A stretch of DNA of 64,000 bases from Fragilaria radians (Eukaryota; Bacillariophyta; Fragilariophyceae; Fragilariales; Fragilariaceae): contig CAAAJI010000010.1 of assembly GCA_900642245.1 (NCBI GenBank), forward strand, positions 395,224 to 459,223. The letters are read 5' to 3'. The notes under the pieces are model-generated. The model was not told where the DNA came from, ran no database searches, and saw nothing but the letters and a program-made list of their open reading frames with translations. Both the position numbers and the translations under genes were made by a program. Below, piece after piece: positions 9,331 through 21,111 of the stretch (its first letter is position 1; the number at the start of each line of letters is the position of its first letter).

Positions 9331-11379
9331 ATGCCTCCTCACCGAACTGAAATTCAAGTCTCAAAAAGCCCAGCTGAGTTTTTCGCTGAGAATCAGGCGA
9401 TCGCTGGCTTTGACAACATGGGAAAAGCACTGTACACAACTCTTCGGGAGCTAATTGAAAATTCGCTCGATGCATGTGAATCAGTTAATGTTCTGCCGTC
9501 GATATCTGTCAAAATTGAAGAAATGTCACAGCTAGACTTTAACGTTGTTCGAGGTCTTATATCTCCTTCAGACAGGATCTCTGGTATTGAAAGAAAAGAT
9601 CTAGCTTTATTCAATAAGTCGGCAAGAAAGCCCGGTCGAAAGTCTTTGGACGACATTCCCGTGCAAGATTCTAAGGAAAGCAATGGTGATGATGCAACTC
9701 CTGCAACGAAAGCAAAGAAGAGAAGGGAAGTAGATCAATACTTTCGCATACAAGTGCGTGACAACGGTTGTGGTATGGCCCATGATGCAATACCGAATCT
9801 TCTGGGTCAAGTTTTATCCGGTTCAAAGTATGGAGTACGACAGACCAGAGGCAAATTTGGCCTTGGTGCTAAAATGGCTCTTATCTGGAGCAAAAAATCA
9901 ACTAATATGCCAATTACTGTGAAAACGGCACACATGAGTAAGCCAGGGGAATTGGGATTACACATTTCCACTTGTGTCCTTGATATTGACATCTACAAGA
10001 ATTGTCCGAGAATATTGTCTCACACGAAACAAGTGAACAAGGAAAGTTGGACGGGGACAGAAATTGAAGTGCTTATAGCAGGAAACTGGACAACCTATAA
10101 ATCCCGTATCATGCAATACTTCCAACAATTAGCTATCATCACTCCATATGCACAGCTTGACCTAACGTATCACGACCATTCCGATCCAAAAAGAGATATG
10201 ACCATCCGATATGATCGTCGATCTGAACAAATGCCACCAGCCGCACGAGAAGTCAAGCATCATCCTTCCAGTGTTAACAATCTTTTGGTTCAGAAACTAC
10301 TAGAAAGAACTGCACAAAAAACTCTGCTAGGCTTTCTGTGTCATGATCTTTCCGCGATAAGCCCTGCTCTTGCAAAGCGCATACTAGCTGAGTTAGGGAC
10401 AAGTTTTGACGAAAATATGGCTCCTTCCAAACTTACGGATAAGCATGTTACAACTCTTGTTCAGATTCTTCGCTCTGTTGAACTTTTCAAGCCTCCAGAT
10501 GGATCTTGCTTGTCGCCACTTGGAGAGTACAATTTAAATCTGGGAATTCGAAAAGTCCTTGAATCAGATCTCGTTGCAACAGCGAGGGATAAAGCATGCG
10601 CTCATGAAGGCCATCCGTTCATCGTTGAAGCGGCAGTCTCGATTGGAGGAAAGGATGTGAAAGAAGGTATCACAGTTGTTCGTTTTGCTAATCGCATTCC
10701 ATTGTTATTTGAAGCTGGCGCTGATGTCGTAACACGTGTTGCTCACAACAAAATTCGTTGGGCAACCTATAAAATAGATCAGAAGCGAGATAAAGTTGGC
10801 GTTTTCGTTTCTATTGTGTCGACAAAGATTCCTTTTAAGGGAACTGGGAAAGAATACATTGGAGATGACATTATTGAGATTCAAGCATCAGTTAAAAGGG
10901 CATTACAGGCCTGTTGTCAACAACTACGAACACATTTGTCAAAAAAGTTAGCTCTCCGTGAAATTAAGGAGAGAAAATCTAAACTCATAAAATATATTCC
11001 CGATGTAAGCAGATCTCTCTTTGGAATATTGCAAGAAATGAAAAAACGAAGAGCCGAAAACGATGATATCATATACAATGATAGAAATAAGCGCCTTCGC
11101 TGTGGTAACAAAGAGGTCAAACTCGTAATGGATAAACTTGACGCAAATGAAATTACAGAAATGAGCATTCGCGGGTTGCTAATGCAAGCGGTAGAAAATC
11201 ATACACAAGAAGATGGTTTGAGCCAACCTTCGGACCCTAAATCACGTTTGAAAGCAGTACAAGATGATTTTCCCCTGCGTCTTGTACCCATGTACGATCG
11301 CCAATCTAATCTCTTTGATTTTTCACACCCGCTTTTTGTTTTTCGCCCTCTTGTTAAGATTCCAACAAAGAAGGCCTAG
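9331..11379 (+). CDS. TOP6B: DNA topoisomerase VI subunit B
   Basis: A 682-residue single-exon frame. It is the ATPase subunit of the type IIB topoisomerase VI, which with a Spo11-like A subunit passes duplexes through a double-strand break; in plants it is needed for endoreduplication. The GHKL ATPase motifs are all visible: N-box ELIENSLDAC at 40-49, DNGCGM at 144-149, and the Gly-rich lid GKFGLGAKMAL at 174-184. Further downstream, FANRIPLLFEAGADV and the SVKRALQACCQQLRTHL region fit the transducer and following helices of the family. Residues about 70-135 form an insertion ending in KKRRE, absent from archaeal enzymes as I remember them, though plant enzymes also carry a basic insertion here. 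The C-terminus is basic. It is convergent with the TTL-like gene. Start: ATG immediately before the conserved N-terminal strap. Confidence 0.95.
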   Translation: MPPHRTEIQVSKSPAEFFAENQAIAGFDNMGKALYTTLRELIENSLDACESVNVLPSISVKIEEMSQLDFNVVRGLISPSDRISGIERKDLALFNKSARKPGRKSLDDIPVQDSKESNGDDATPATKAKKRREVDQYFRIQVRDNGCGMAHDAIPNLLGQVLSGSKYGVRQTRGKFGLGAKMALIWSKKSTNMPITVKTAHMSKPGELGLHISTCVLDIDIYKNCPRILSHTKQVNKESWTGTEIEVLIAGNWTTYKSRIMQYFQQLAIITPYAQLDLTYHDHSDPKRDMTIRYDRRSEQMPPAAREVKHHPSSVNNLLVQKLLERTAQKTLLGFLCHDLSAISPALAKRILAELGTSFDENMAPSKLTDKHVTTLVQILRSVELFKPPDGSCLSPLGEYNLNLGIRKVLESDLVATARDKACAHEGHPFIVEAAVSIGGKDVKEGITVVRFANRIPLLFEAGADVVTRVAHNKIRWATYKIDQKRDKVGVFVSIVSTKIPFKGTGKEYIGDDIIEIQASVKRALQACCQQLRTHLSKKLALREIKERKSKLIKYIPDVSRSLFGILQEMKKRRAENDDIIYNDRNKRLRCGNKEVKLVMDKLDANEITEMSIRGLLMQAVENHTQEDGLSQPSDPKSRLKAVQDDFPLRLVPMYDRQSNLFDFSHPLFVFRPLVKIPTKKA

Positions 11380-12553
11380 AAAAGAAAGAAAGAGCTTTCG
11401 ATCAAGCGTTTCAATTAACTAACAGTGTCAATACTGAAGGTAACAACTGTTATAGAATTTCTTATATATCTATATGCACCAACTTTCATCAAGGTTTCAA
11501 CTTCTCTACTGTCCTATGGTATCAAGAATGCATGGTTTACATGAACATTCCTTAATTCCATCACCTCCTTTAATTTCGATTATTCCTGCAATCATTGATG
11601 TGTGACGACCTATCAATAGACAAAGTAGCAAAGTGTCAACCACAGAACGATTACACACTCTCATTAAGATATGTTTCAGTGTACCTTACGTGATCAAAAT
11701 AGGACTAAAAGACAATTTTAGTCAACCCCCCGCACAGAACTCACTTTGGTTTCATATAAATTCCTCCATGCAGGGTAATACCTTAGTACTCTATAAATTA
11801 AAGCCTTTACATCACGGGAGTCATGAACTTTGGTAGGTGATGCAGGGCATATTCTGCACTCCTTTGAACCCCTCCAGGACTAGAATAGAATCAGCAATCC
11901 ACCTGAAATGGAATCAAATGTGTAGTGGGTTTATAACTCATCGTAAAGGAAACACTAAGTGAAACAAAGATAATAACTCATACAACGTAAGGCGTTATAG
12001 GAATACAAAACAACATGCGATCTCAACCTTACGATGTCTTAGGATGGTTCTCTTAAGGAAATCTGTAGTTTGCCTATGGGCGCCAAAGAGATGTTTGAAA
12101 CAGCAGAAAATAAAGGTAATCAAATGACAGGCATGGCTCTGTTCGCTTTCAAAAAGTATGAATCATGAAAAGACTTCAAGAATGAAAGCCTTGATGACGA
12201 CGAATGAGACGGCATAGTTTGGTCAAATTTTGGAAAAAATCAAGAAACTTTACGCACAATATATACAAAGGCAAATGCGAAATTCAGAGCATTACTAAGC
12301 AGGAAACGTAAGATTGATCGTAACATAGGCAAAGAGGTTTGGAATACACTTTGATGGTATTTCTCAGTGACGTGTGAAAGAGCGAATCAGTTTGTGCTAT
12401 AATTATAATGGTAAAGATTGGGTGGACACGGCAGATGATGCATAATCCCATTAACCTTTTTCATGCAAGCTGACTGTATTCTTCAGGAATGTAGTGTAAG
12501 GGAAAAACAAAGGGCGGACAGTTCGGTAAAATATAACATTTCCGTGAGGTACA
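11380..12553. other. Intergenic between two convergent genes
   Basis: AT-rich 3' flank shared by TOP6B and the TTL-like gene. No coding or repeat signal was found beyond short chance frames. Confidence 0.5.
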
Positions 12554-14005
12554 TTAAGCCTTAGCGATGTTTCTAGGAATATCACAGCCTCTTTTCGACT
12601 TTGACCGAGAGTATCCTTCATATTCGTACATCCACCCGTTATTATATGCAAACTCATATCCTCCTAAGTTCTTGATACTTTTGTTGTCCGTAGGAAGACC
12701 GCGTTCTTGCCTTTCCCAAACTTCTTGCGTCAATAGAATCATCTCTGAGAATATAGAATTATGCATATTGACACGAAACTGAAAGTCTTCATCAAGGCCA
12801 CATCCATGCTGAGGTTCGATGAAGAAAACGTCGAGATCCCAATCTATGATGAAGTCAGCACCGTAAAATCCAAAGCCATTCTCTGAAGAAATCAACTCGG
12901 TGTTGAAAGTAACTTCTTTGAATGCAGCGGCCATTTCTCCAATGACTTGCTTTACCTGATTTTTCACGTGACGAATTGGCTCTTTAATGTTTTGAAGATG
13001 TTTGTTGTCGTTGACCGCACTAAGAAGATATTTACTGAATTCCTCCCAGGTTCCCTTCCCTTCCGAAGCTAGACCTGTGTGCGTTGTCAAATGAGCTTTC
13101 GTATTGCTGAAATCACCTTCAGTATAATCTGAATTTCCTATGCGAAGGTACCCATCATGTATCAAAACGATGAGAGGGTCCAAAGAAGCCACAATCCAAA
13201 AAATTCTGAAGTCGAATTTCCTCTTGTTAATCGTCATCTCGTTACACACATACTGCTGAATTATATAATTCTGTTCACCTTTGTCATTTTCAACTCTCTT
13301 CAAAACATTCTTTAATTCTTCTGTATTTGGTCCCAACATGGTGATTCCTTTACCTTGATTGACATTTGGCTTCTTAAGCACCCAAGGCACACTTAATCCT
13401 CCACCTTTGAAAAGACGATACTTAAACTTCTTCAAATCAGAAGCAGTGTCAAGCCGATATGTCTCAGGGATGGCAGATAGCTCTTTGCCAGACTTTTCAG
13501 CATATTCCATCATATAGGTAACGAAGCTGTCTTTTTGGTTCCACAGTTTATACTTTGGAATATGATTATATCTTTGCCAAGGTTTCAACTTATCGTACAA
13601 TCGTGTGGTTGAAACATAAGTCCATATCACCTGCGCTTCTTCGAAATTATCTGTCTTTTCCCAACCTTGCATTCTAATTGCACGGGCAATTGGCTGATTG
13701 ATTTTCGATGACTCCATCCAAAACTTTTTCTTAAATGCTTCAGGACACGGTGTTAACCTTTTCCCACTCCCGAAACTGTTCTCGAAATCAAATGATTTGG
13801 ATCGCAACAAGTTTTGATCATTTAATTGGAGTGAGCCTTGGCGTGATTGGTTTGAAGTATGAGATATATAAGTGCCAAATGCAATAATTAATATGACAAT
13901 TACAATGGGCAAGCCATGACTAGTTTGTACATTGATCTTGTTTTTGAGGTCACCATTTTCGGATTTCTCCTTGGCTCTGACAACGTTAGCGCTTCGATGC
14001 CTCAT
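12554..14005 (-). CDS. Membrane-anchored tubulin-tyrosine-ligase (TTL) family protein
   Basis: A 483-residue frame starting at ATG 14005. A short basic N-terminus is followed by one hydrophobic segment at residues about 31-48, so it is predicted to be a type II (signal-anchor) protein. The TTL/ATP-grasp domain then runs from about residue 60 to the end. Visible family features are KKPNVNQGKGITML near residue 212 (nucleotide-binding Lys and glycine loop), QQYVCNEMTINKRKFDFRIF, GYLRIGNSDY, a TTHTGLASEGKGTWEEF stretch, and ADFIIDWDLDVFFIEP near the C-terminus. Known members ligate Tyr, Glu or Gly to tubulin or other proteins. Two things are odd: the anchor suggests a luminal, secretory-pathway domain; and the usual metal-binding ExN pair appears as E397-P-Q399, so the chemistry or activity is uncertain. 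Confidence 0.85.
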   Translation of the reverse strand: MRHRSANVVRAKEKSENGDLKNKINVQTSHGLPIVIVILIIAFGTYISHTSNQSRQGSLQLNDQNLLRSKSFDFENSFGSGKRLTPCPEAFKKKFWMESSKINQPIARAIRMQGWEKTDNFEEAQVIWTYVSTTRLYDKLKPWQRYNHIPKYKLWNQKDSFVTYMMEYAEKSGKELSAIPETYRLDTASDLKKFKYRLFKGGGLSVPWVLKKPNVNQGKGITMLGPNTEELKNVLKRVENDKGEQNYIIQQYVCNEMTINKRKFDFRIFWIVASLDPLIVLIHDGYLRIGNSDYTEGDFSNTKAHLTTHTGLASEGKGTWEEFSKYLLSAVNDNKHLQNIKEPIRHVKNQVKQVIGEMAAAFKEVTFNTELISSENGFGFYGADFIIDWDLDVFFIEPQHGCGLDEDFQFRVNMHNSIFSEMILLTQEVWERQERGLPTDNKSIKNLGGYEFAYNNGWMYEYEGYSRSKSKRGCDIPRNIAKA

Positions 14006-15905
14006 CAATTTTCTCTCTTTTTTGACGTTGTCCAGAACACAGATTGACTCTTGTAAGGGAGTTAAAGTGAAATTTCATTTGACGCATTGCATTCTACAGA
14101 TGATTCAAGAATTAATTAAATTAATTGTCGAATATAAAAATCATTTAGTTCGCAATAGCGTGCTGCGCAAATGAGAATCTTTATATATGTCCTCATAATT
14201 TTCCAGTAGACAACTTTTTGAGAAAACTCACATATAGTTTGCATATAGTGGCGGAGTTTCAACTGGGGGGTTAGGTTTTTCGAGGTACACGATTTGAAGG
14301 AGTGGGTGGTGTGATAGAAATGAAAACTTACTGTATAGTCTGTAAGAATAGGGACTGCAGTGATTGTGATGCAACTATTGCATGGGCAAGGCATAGGATT
14401 AAGATTGAACCAATCTATGTTCCTACTATCATAAAGTTGGAAAAGTTTAGGCACTCAGCCTTTAAGAAGTATCAGGATCTAGATATTTTGTTGATAGATC
14501 TTGAAATTGTATGCGTGAGACTTGAAGACACGGGATTTAGCACATCAGATCATGATTCATATCTTAGCTTCAGATTATGAGTTGCAACTGGCTCACATGG
14601 AAATATTCATTGATGACAAAGACAATCTTCTTAACAGTTAGTCAGATTAGTGATGAGTTGGTGTTCGAAGGGCAAAGTATTCTATTTCTTCTCTTTCACT
14701 ATTTTATGAGTCAGATTCCATGCCGTTGCCTGTATGCATGTGAAGAAGGAGTAGACAAATGAAAAATTATCTAGGAATCAAGCAATTGAAGCGAAATAGT
14801 ACACAGTGCCTTAAAGCCCTTTTTTCTACATTGAGTTGCCTGTGTTTTCTTTAGAGGATGTGACACCCCAGCCAAACTGACATTTTCTCCCAACAAGGTT
14901 ACAAGAAAATGCAGGCAACGGATCTTCCATAATCAAGATTTTGTGTCTAAGAATTATTGAACTAAAAATATTGCTTAGGACATGTTGCCACTTCTTAGTA
15001 CAAAGCATCAATCAAATCAGTTCCTCTCAAGAATTTGTTTTTATGATATTAAGCATCATGATTTGTACCTCTTAGCATATGCTCTATTTGAACTAAAGCA
15101 CTCTAGGTGACTGATATTATCTTTGATCCATACATTAAGGTGTATAAAAAATCTCCATTGATGTGGTGGATTATGATAACATGATTGGCAAAAACTCCTT
15201 TAAGCATACGAGTCAAAGATATGGCAGAGCTGTTCCACAAGATCATGTCTCAAGGTTAATTCTTGGCAATAGAGACAGACCCATCATTAGCCATATCATA
15301 GCCAATTGTAACAACAAGAATAAGTCATCCAAATGAAGACAATTTTATGAAGCTTAGCAGAATGGTTATCTTCGGAAGGAGACTCAACAGTCCAATTCAT
15401 TCTAATGTGGGCACACCATTTGCAGTTTCGTCCAGATTAAAAGAGTAACGTAGGAGCAATGGGAGATGGCGCAATCAAATCTGACTAATTGATAGCATAA
15501 GCTGATTTCACATAAGAGCAATAACGATAACTTATCTCTTAGGTTAAGGTACAATATCAAAAAATTGTGCGACTTAATCTGGAAGTTACGACAATGAATG
15601 GAAGATTGCGTTGAAGTAAAATCAGCAGATGATTGCAAGCCTTTTGTCGTAATGTTATGATATGGAGCACTTTAATCGAAACAATGCTGAACTTCCCTAC
15701 TCGCCCTGGTGGCATAATGTAAGTTGTAAAAATAATCATAATATGTTAAATTTGGATTGCATAGAAAAGGAATGAGATAAAATGGTGACTTTTCAAACAC
15801 TTGGTAGCATCCTACACATCAAACCGAAAGGAATTGCTTACCATTAAGTTGTACCTTATTCCTACAAAAAAATCCTAGAATGCCAAGCATCTTGCAATCA
15901 CCACG
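14006..15905. other. Intergenic with one possible decayed reading frame
   Basis: Mostly AT-rich and featureless. Around 14320-14760 (plus strand) there is an open stretch starting MKTYCIVCKNRDCSDCDA, with Cys pairs, that continues in other frames past a stop. This looks like the remains of a coding sequence, possibly of a mobile element, but I cannot name it. The remaining 1.1 kb shows nothing supported. Confidence 0.4.
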
Positions 15906-16340
15906 CTATGGTGGAACAACGATTGTTGAAGGATCACCAAAAATTTCTGGGACTTGAGAAAATGAATCAACAATTGCGATGGTTACTATCATGATAAAAA
16001 GTGCAACGATCAAGCGGCGCACACCCATAACTATATATGGTGTTTCGCCAGGATTAGGGCCCTTAAGAACAAATTGCCGTATTGAATTCTGCAAAGAAGT
16101 AAGAAATGGTTCATGAGATACTTCGTCAGACGCTTTGTCTTTCAACCCTTTGGATTTTCCTTTATTTGCTTTTTTATCTTTGGCCATTTTAGTAATTTGG
16201 TTTGGTTTTCCTCGTTGATGAAAATTGGACTTATTTGGGATGCCAGCCTTGTCGTCGACTCTACCACCTTCTGACGTAACAAGGAGGCAAATAAGATGCG
16301 TGAGCACATACGCAGCAAACAATCGAAATGAACGTCTCAT
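15906..16340 (-). CDS. Small secretory-pathway membrane protein, function unknown
   Basis: From ATG 16340 the frame encodes 144 residues. The first about 25 residues (MRRSFRLFAAYVLTHLICLL) look like a signal peptide. A Lys-rich, strongly basic middle follows (KMAKDKKANKGKSKGLKDK, about residues 53-71), then a single hydrophobic segment near residues 113-132 (RRLIVALFIMIVTIAIV) and a short tail. The likely arrangement is a basic lumenal or cytosolic loop plus one membrane anchor. An alternative start at the internal MAKDKK would give a small tail-anchored protein without a signal peptide. No family was recognised. Confidence 0.55.
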   Translation of the reverse strand: MRRSFRLFAAYVLTHLICLLVTSEGGRVDDKAGIPNKSNFHQRGKPNQITKMAKDKKANKGKSKGLKDKASDEVSHEPFLTSLQNSIRQFVLKGPNPGETPYIVMGVRRLIVALFIMIVTIAIVDSFSQVPEIFGDPSTIVVPP

Positions 16341-16535
16341 ACTAAGACTTTCTTGGCCTAAATTCAAAAGTAAGGTTCGTTCAACTTTCTGGGATTTGAG
16401 AGTAGTAGTACCTTTGTGTTAGTGCACCTACTTATTCGAAAATTGATTGGAGGGAATTGAAAAATTAGGGGGTGTGATTGGTGAATTGGAGCACCACCCT
16501 CCAATTTTTTTGTCACCGTCACCTTCTTTTTTGCA

Positions 16536-19500
16536 ATGGATTTTCATCACTTTCAGCAACAGCCAACACACAAGGTGGCCTCATCTTTCACCCTCAACTC
16601 AGCATTTAAGATAGATGACTACTCTAACTGGTTTCCAAGCCTTAATCAACTTCACCATATACTGAAAGACAAAATCATCAACAACAATAACAATAGTCAC
16701 AAAAATTACAACTTTGCTTATATTTAACCATTTTTATCTCTTATGGTGTGGGCTGCAAAGTCGGAGCTGACATCAATTGGTTGGCAGGATTTGGTGCATA
16801 ACCATCTACTACTCTTTCCATTTATGAAAAAATCCAATATAGCTAGTAAAAGTAAATTGGGGAATGCAGACATTCTCTGTTTTTCACATCTATTCATGAA
16901 GCAAGGATAAAATGCCGATTTGATTCCCCTTACAATGTGTTTGTTAAAAAGAGCATTTGATAAGGCAAACTTTGTGAACTGCGATTTTTTTCACATGGAA
17001 GGTATGCATACAACTTTCCAAAACTAAGGGAATGTGCTACCAGAATCCTGTTACACATACTCTTTCCATTTACAAAACAAGATCTAATGATAAACAATTA
17101 TAACAAAGAAAGATTTCTCCTTTTTTGTCTCATATTGCAGCAAGTTCCTTAGCGAAGATTCGAATTGATTGTGATACATGGATTGCTGACTCAGGGGCTT
17201 TATTAGTCCAACACAAATGAAAGGAAAGAAGATCGTGATAGATCACAATCGGTGACGGAAATGATTTGGTAATCAAGTCATTAGAAAGTGGCAAGATGTG
17301 ACCAAAAGTCAAGACCGGAAAGCAATAATTGATTACCTTGAGTGGATTATGTCATGTTCCTGACTTAAGTGTAACTTGATATTGCTCGAAAGAGCTGTCA
17401 AATTGGATAATCGACAAGGAATCAAGATTCCAATCAACAATTCCAGGAGAAAGACTGATGAGCTATATCAGTTGTGATCATCAATTTTACGGGAGTCAAA
17501 CTGGAAAATATTCGTTGTCATTTGTCAGTGCAGCAACAAGTATGAACTGATCATTGTGCCTGCCAATCAAAAGATCAAACTTCAATACTTGCTGATTTTA
17601 TTCACGGCTTCAAAGATCAAGCATCAGAAGTTTATGGGATACACCAAATGTGACAATTCCAGAGAAAAAGTAGTGTAGAGGCTCAGTTGCTCAGAGCAGC
17701 CTTGGAATAACCTTCAACTTTACTGCAACTTCAATGCCTCAACATGATGAGAAGCAAGATTGAGCATTTACTGCCTCACTTGGAAGTATGAGAGAATTCT
17801 AGCTGCAGGAAGGGATTTGGACAAGATGACTTATGATGTGGGTAGACGCTCCAGCAACAGCAGCAAAATTGAGCAGCGTTGCAGATGGAACATAGCAAGA
17901 GACTCCCCATGTATCTACATCATTTAAGATTGTTTAGGGAATAGCTACTGAGAATATCGCTCCCACATTAACGTAAAGCCTGTAGACAGAGAGTATTTGA
18001 TCATGCCGGAAATGTGCACAGATAGATTGACAAGAAAATTGGGAGAGCATTAATAACACGAGATATTTAATGGGAAGGACAAGGACTCTTTGATGAAGTC
18101 TTCAAACCATTAAAGACTATAAAAACAATAATCAAGATGTCAAAGTCAGGATAATAGCTGAAGATTTCATTGATGAAGATACTGGAGAGAAGAAAGTGAC
18201 AAAACTGATTTGATTGAAAAGAAAACTGAACGCTTTCCAAAATGACAATAAGCCAAGAATTGAAGATTGGGTGGGGCTATTTGTGGTAGGTAACAACGAG
18301 AGAAATGGCAAAATGCAATCAACTTGGAGTTCAACAAGATGATGAAAAATGAATTGTGGAACGAGAAAAGATTAATAGATTCATTGAAAGGAGGAACAAA
18401 TGGATATACAAGATCGAAAAGAATGGTGCATATCAAGTAAAAGGATGACACAAGGCTGCAACCAACAAGCTGGAGTCGATGTTAATTACAACTATGCGCC
18501 TGTGTTAAATGGATCCATTTTAAGAGTGATTCTGATCTTTTGGATAGCCATCAATTACTGCACTGAAGCAGATATTCAAATTACATTTCTGTACGGGAAT
18601 TTCGAAGAAGAACGATTTTTGAAGGAGCCATAGAGTATCAAAAGTGTCGATATAGTTTGAACAATTACCTAGAGCGTGGTGGAAGCAATTTGTAAATGCT
18701 CTTTGTGAAGACTTGAAATTCTAACAACGAAAACAGTGATCTATATGTTAAAGAGGAAAATGGGTAAAGGTTTTGTGTTCTTGACAACATATGTCAACGA
18801 CTGTTTCGATATTGGCGGCAGAAGAGATTACAAACCACATTGAGATCAAAATAAGTCTGGAAATTAATGCCTTTAATGGTGGATGTAAGGGTAGGATTAA
18901 TCATCTTTCACAGCTAGATTTAATCGGGAATTTTTCATTGATCAAGGATTTGAAGATTTGTAAATTACCTCAGGACCAGGAGTAAAGGTTATAAAATCCA
19001 AGGTATATACACTAAAAAGTCGGAATAGTAACATGAAGAACACAAATCTGGAGTGGGATGGCTATCGTATTTACGAACGCATTCAAGACCAGACATATCA
19101 AATTATTTCAGAGAGTTGAGTAAGGAGATTGATGGCGCTAATGTTGCCTATCATAGATGCTGTATCGGTCATCAAATTTTTTTACCACACCAAGAAAAGA
19201 GATAGGAATACTGAAATAAGGACACGTGTCAGGCGGCAAACGTGATCTACGATAATAACTGTCCTATAACATGGAAAAGCAGAAGATAGAAGAAAGCTTT
19301 TCTATCGTTTACAGAAGTGGAATACGTCAAATATGAGCATCAAGATTTTACTGAAATAGTCAAGTTTATGAAAGTATCAGTGTATTATCCATTTGAAGTC
19401 AATATGGAGAGTCTGTGCGCAATCAATCTGACCAAAATCGCATCACCCACCACCGCGACAAAAGACATTGACATCAGATTCCACTTCCTTTTAATACATG

Positions 19501-19660
19501 TAGATGACAGAAAGATTAAATTAAGTTTGTACAATCAGAAGGCAACACAACAATTATTATGACAAGGAACGTAACGGGAGGGTTTATTCATAAACATAGC
19601 AATGAACCATTTCAGAGATATGAAGAGGAGAACCATACAGAATGTGATGGGGAGCAGGCA
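16536..19660 (+). mobile_element. Decayed Ty1/copia retrotransposon A (gag?-PR-IN-RT-RH)
   Basis: Coding traces in shifting frames follow the Ty1/copia order. A possible gag N-terminus (YSNWFPSLNQL) lies at 16536-16727. The protease signature WIADSGA is at 17179-17199, followed by GDGND and CHVPDL. Integrase-like traces (MPQHDEKQD, then DAPATAAKLS) lie near 17730-17890. Reverse transcriptase start YNYAPVLNGSI and TEADIQITFLYGNFEEE lie at 18490-18630. The RNase H tail (IDIRFHFLLI, after a KIASPTTATKDI stretch) is at 19430-19500. Multiple stops and frame breaks show it is dead. No LTR pair could be delimited, so the outer limits are approximate. Confidence 0.75.
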
Positions 19661-21111
19661 TTTTGCTAAGAGTATGTTCCGCATGCACTTGCCTTAACCG
19701 ATATATTGAGGTAAGGGAATACTGTTTCTATACAATTTGCAATATGGAAGAAGGCTACATCCATTTGAGAGTAACAGGTGGAGAATTCATATAGAATACA
19801 TGTTTTTTAACAAGGGGTCTTTTTTACATGACTAGGTACAGGTCATATACGTTCCAGATTCACATCAGCAAGGTTCTTTCTAACAGATTGAAACTTTTGG
19901 CAGCTACTAGATATAGCTTATTTCTTTCATTGGACTATGTTATCCATGTACACGTATACCTTTTCAAGATGAGTTTTATCCCAATACAACAAATTTTTTG
20001 ATCTCAAAATTACAGAACATCAAAGGCGGATTCCAATGGAGCCTAAAACTAGCGACCTGCAAAATATGATTAGGAAATAATGTTGCACACTGTACCTCTT
20101 GTACACATTGATTTGTCAGTTGATATCATATACGAGGTGAAAGGCTTCATGATAGATTTTTGTATTGCTTGAATGCATAATGAGCTTATTTCTTTTTGTC
20201 GATTTAGATTTTTTGAATGCACGCATACATGATGCTATTGATAAGAAATTAGCAAAAGAGGAAAATTACTTTGAATTTCTGATCTAGATATGATTATCAC
20301 ATAAATGTTTATGACAGAATTTACACCACTGATCACATGGAAGGCTAATTTTACTCTAGAGTGTGAAACGAGCATTCTCTCTGTTGTTTTTTCCCAAAGA
20401 AAGTTCTTTGCTCGAAATAAACCAAAATATAGCACCATTGCATTATAATGTTGTTTAAAAGGTTTTTAACTTTTTACAAGTTGTGAACTATGTTCGCTAT
20501 GCCACTTTTAAAGGATTTATAGTCGTAAATACATGGATTGTAGTGTTGAGCTTTCCATTTTCGAGGTATCTCAAAAGTTGTGGTCAATGAAAATGGTTTG
20601 GCACACACACGAATGAATAAGTAAGGAGCCAAATTGTGAAGTTAAAACCTGCTCTATACTCAGTTTCAAATGCAGGTATTTTCTTATGATTAGGAGATCT
20701 TGGTAAGGATGGTAAACTGAGTATTGACTACAGTTCAAAAATAAGAGATTACAGGTGATGAATCTGTTGCAAAAATATTGTATTCAGTACATTGATGTAA
20801 GGAATACTTTCCAATTCTTTCTGCCTTCATGCTTGATTTCAATGACTGCTATAGGGTTGAGTAGTTCAAATGCTAAATGAATGGAGCGATCTGTTTTAAG
20901 GCATTGAGCAAATGATGGTGATGAAAAGGGTAGTTATTTTGCTCAATTCTTAGGTCAACTAATAATTGCTGCGATTGATTGAATCAATTTAATTTCATAT
21001 ACGATATGCTCCTTGAATTTGTAAGCGTTTTGATTTATTCAAGTTTAAACGCGAATAATTTGTGAAAAAAATGCATCGGTTTCGGACCACCGGCAATTGC
21101 TGTGAAACAAA
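19661..21111. other. Intergenic, possibly the 3' remains of retrotransposon A
   Basis: AT-rich DNA with no supported gene. Its left part directly follows the RNase H trace and may include a decayed LTR, which I could not delimit. The right end is the 3' flank of the LON-domain-like gene. Confidence 0.4.

Noticed and set aside
9393..9683. Minus-strand frame opposite TOP6B
   Set aside because: Shadow of the GHKL-domain coding region.
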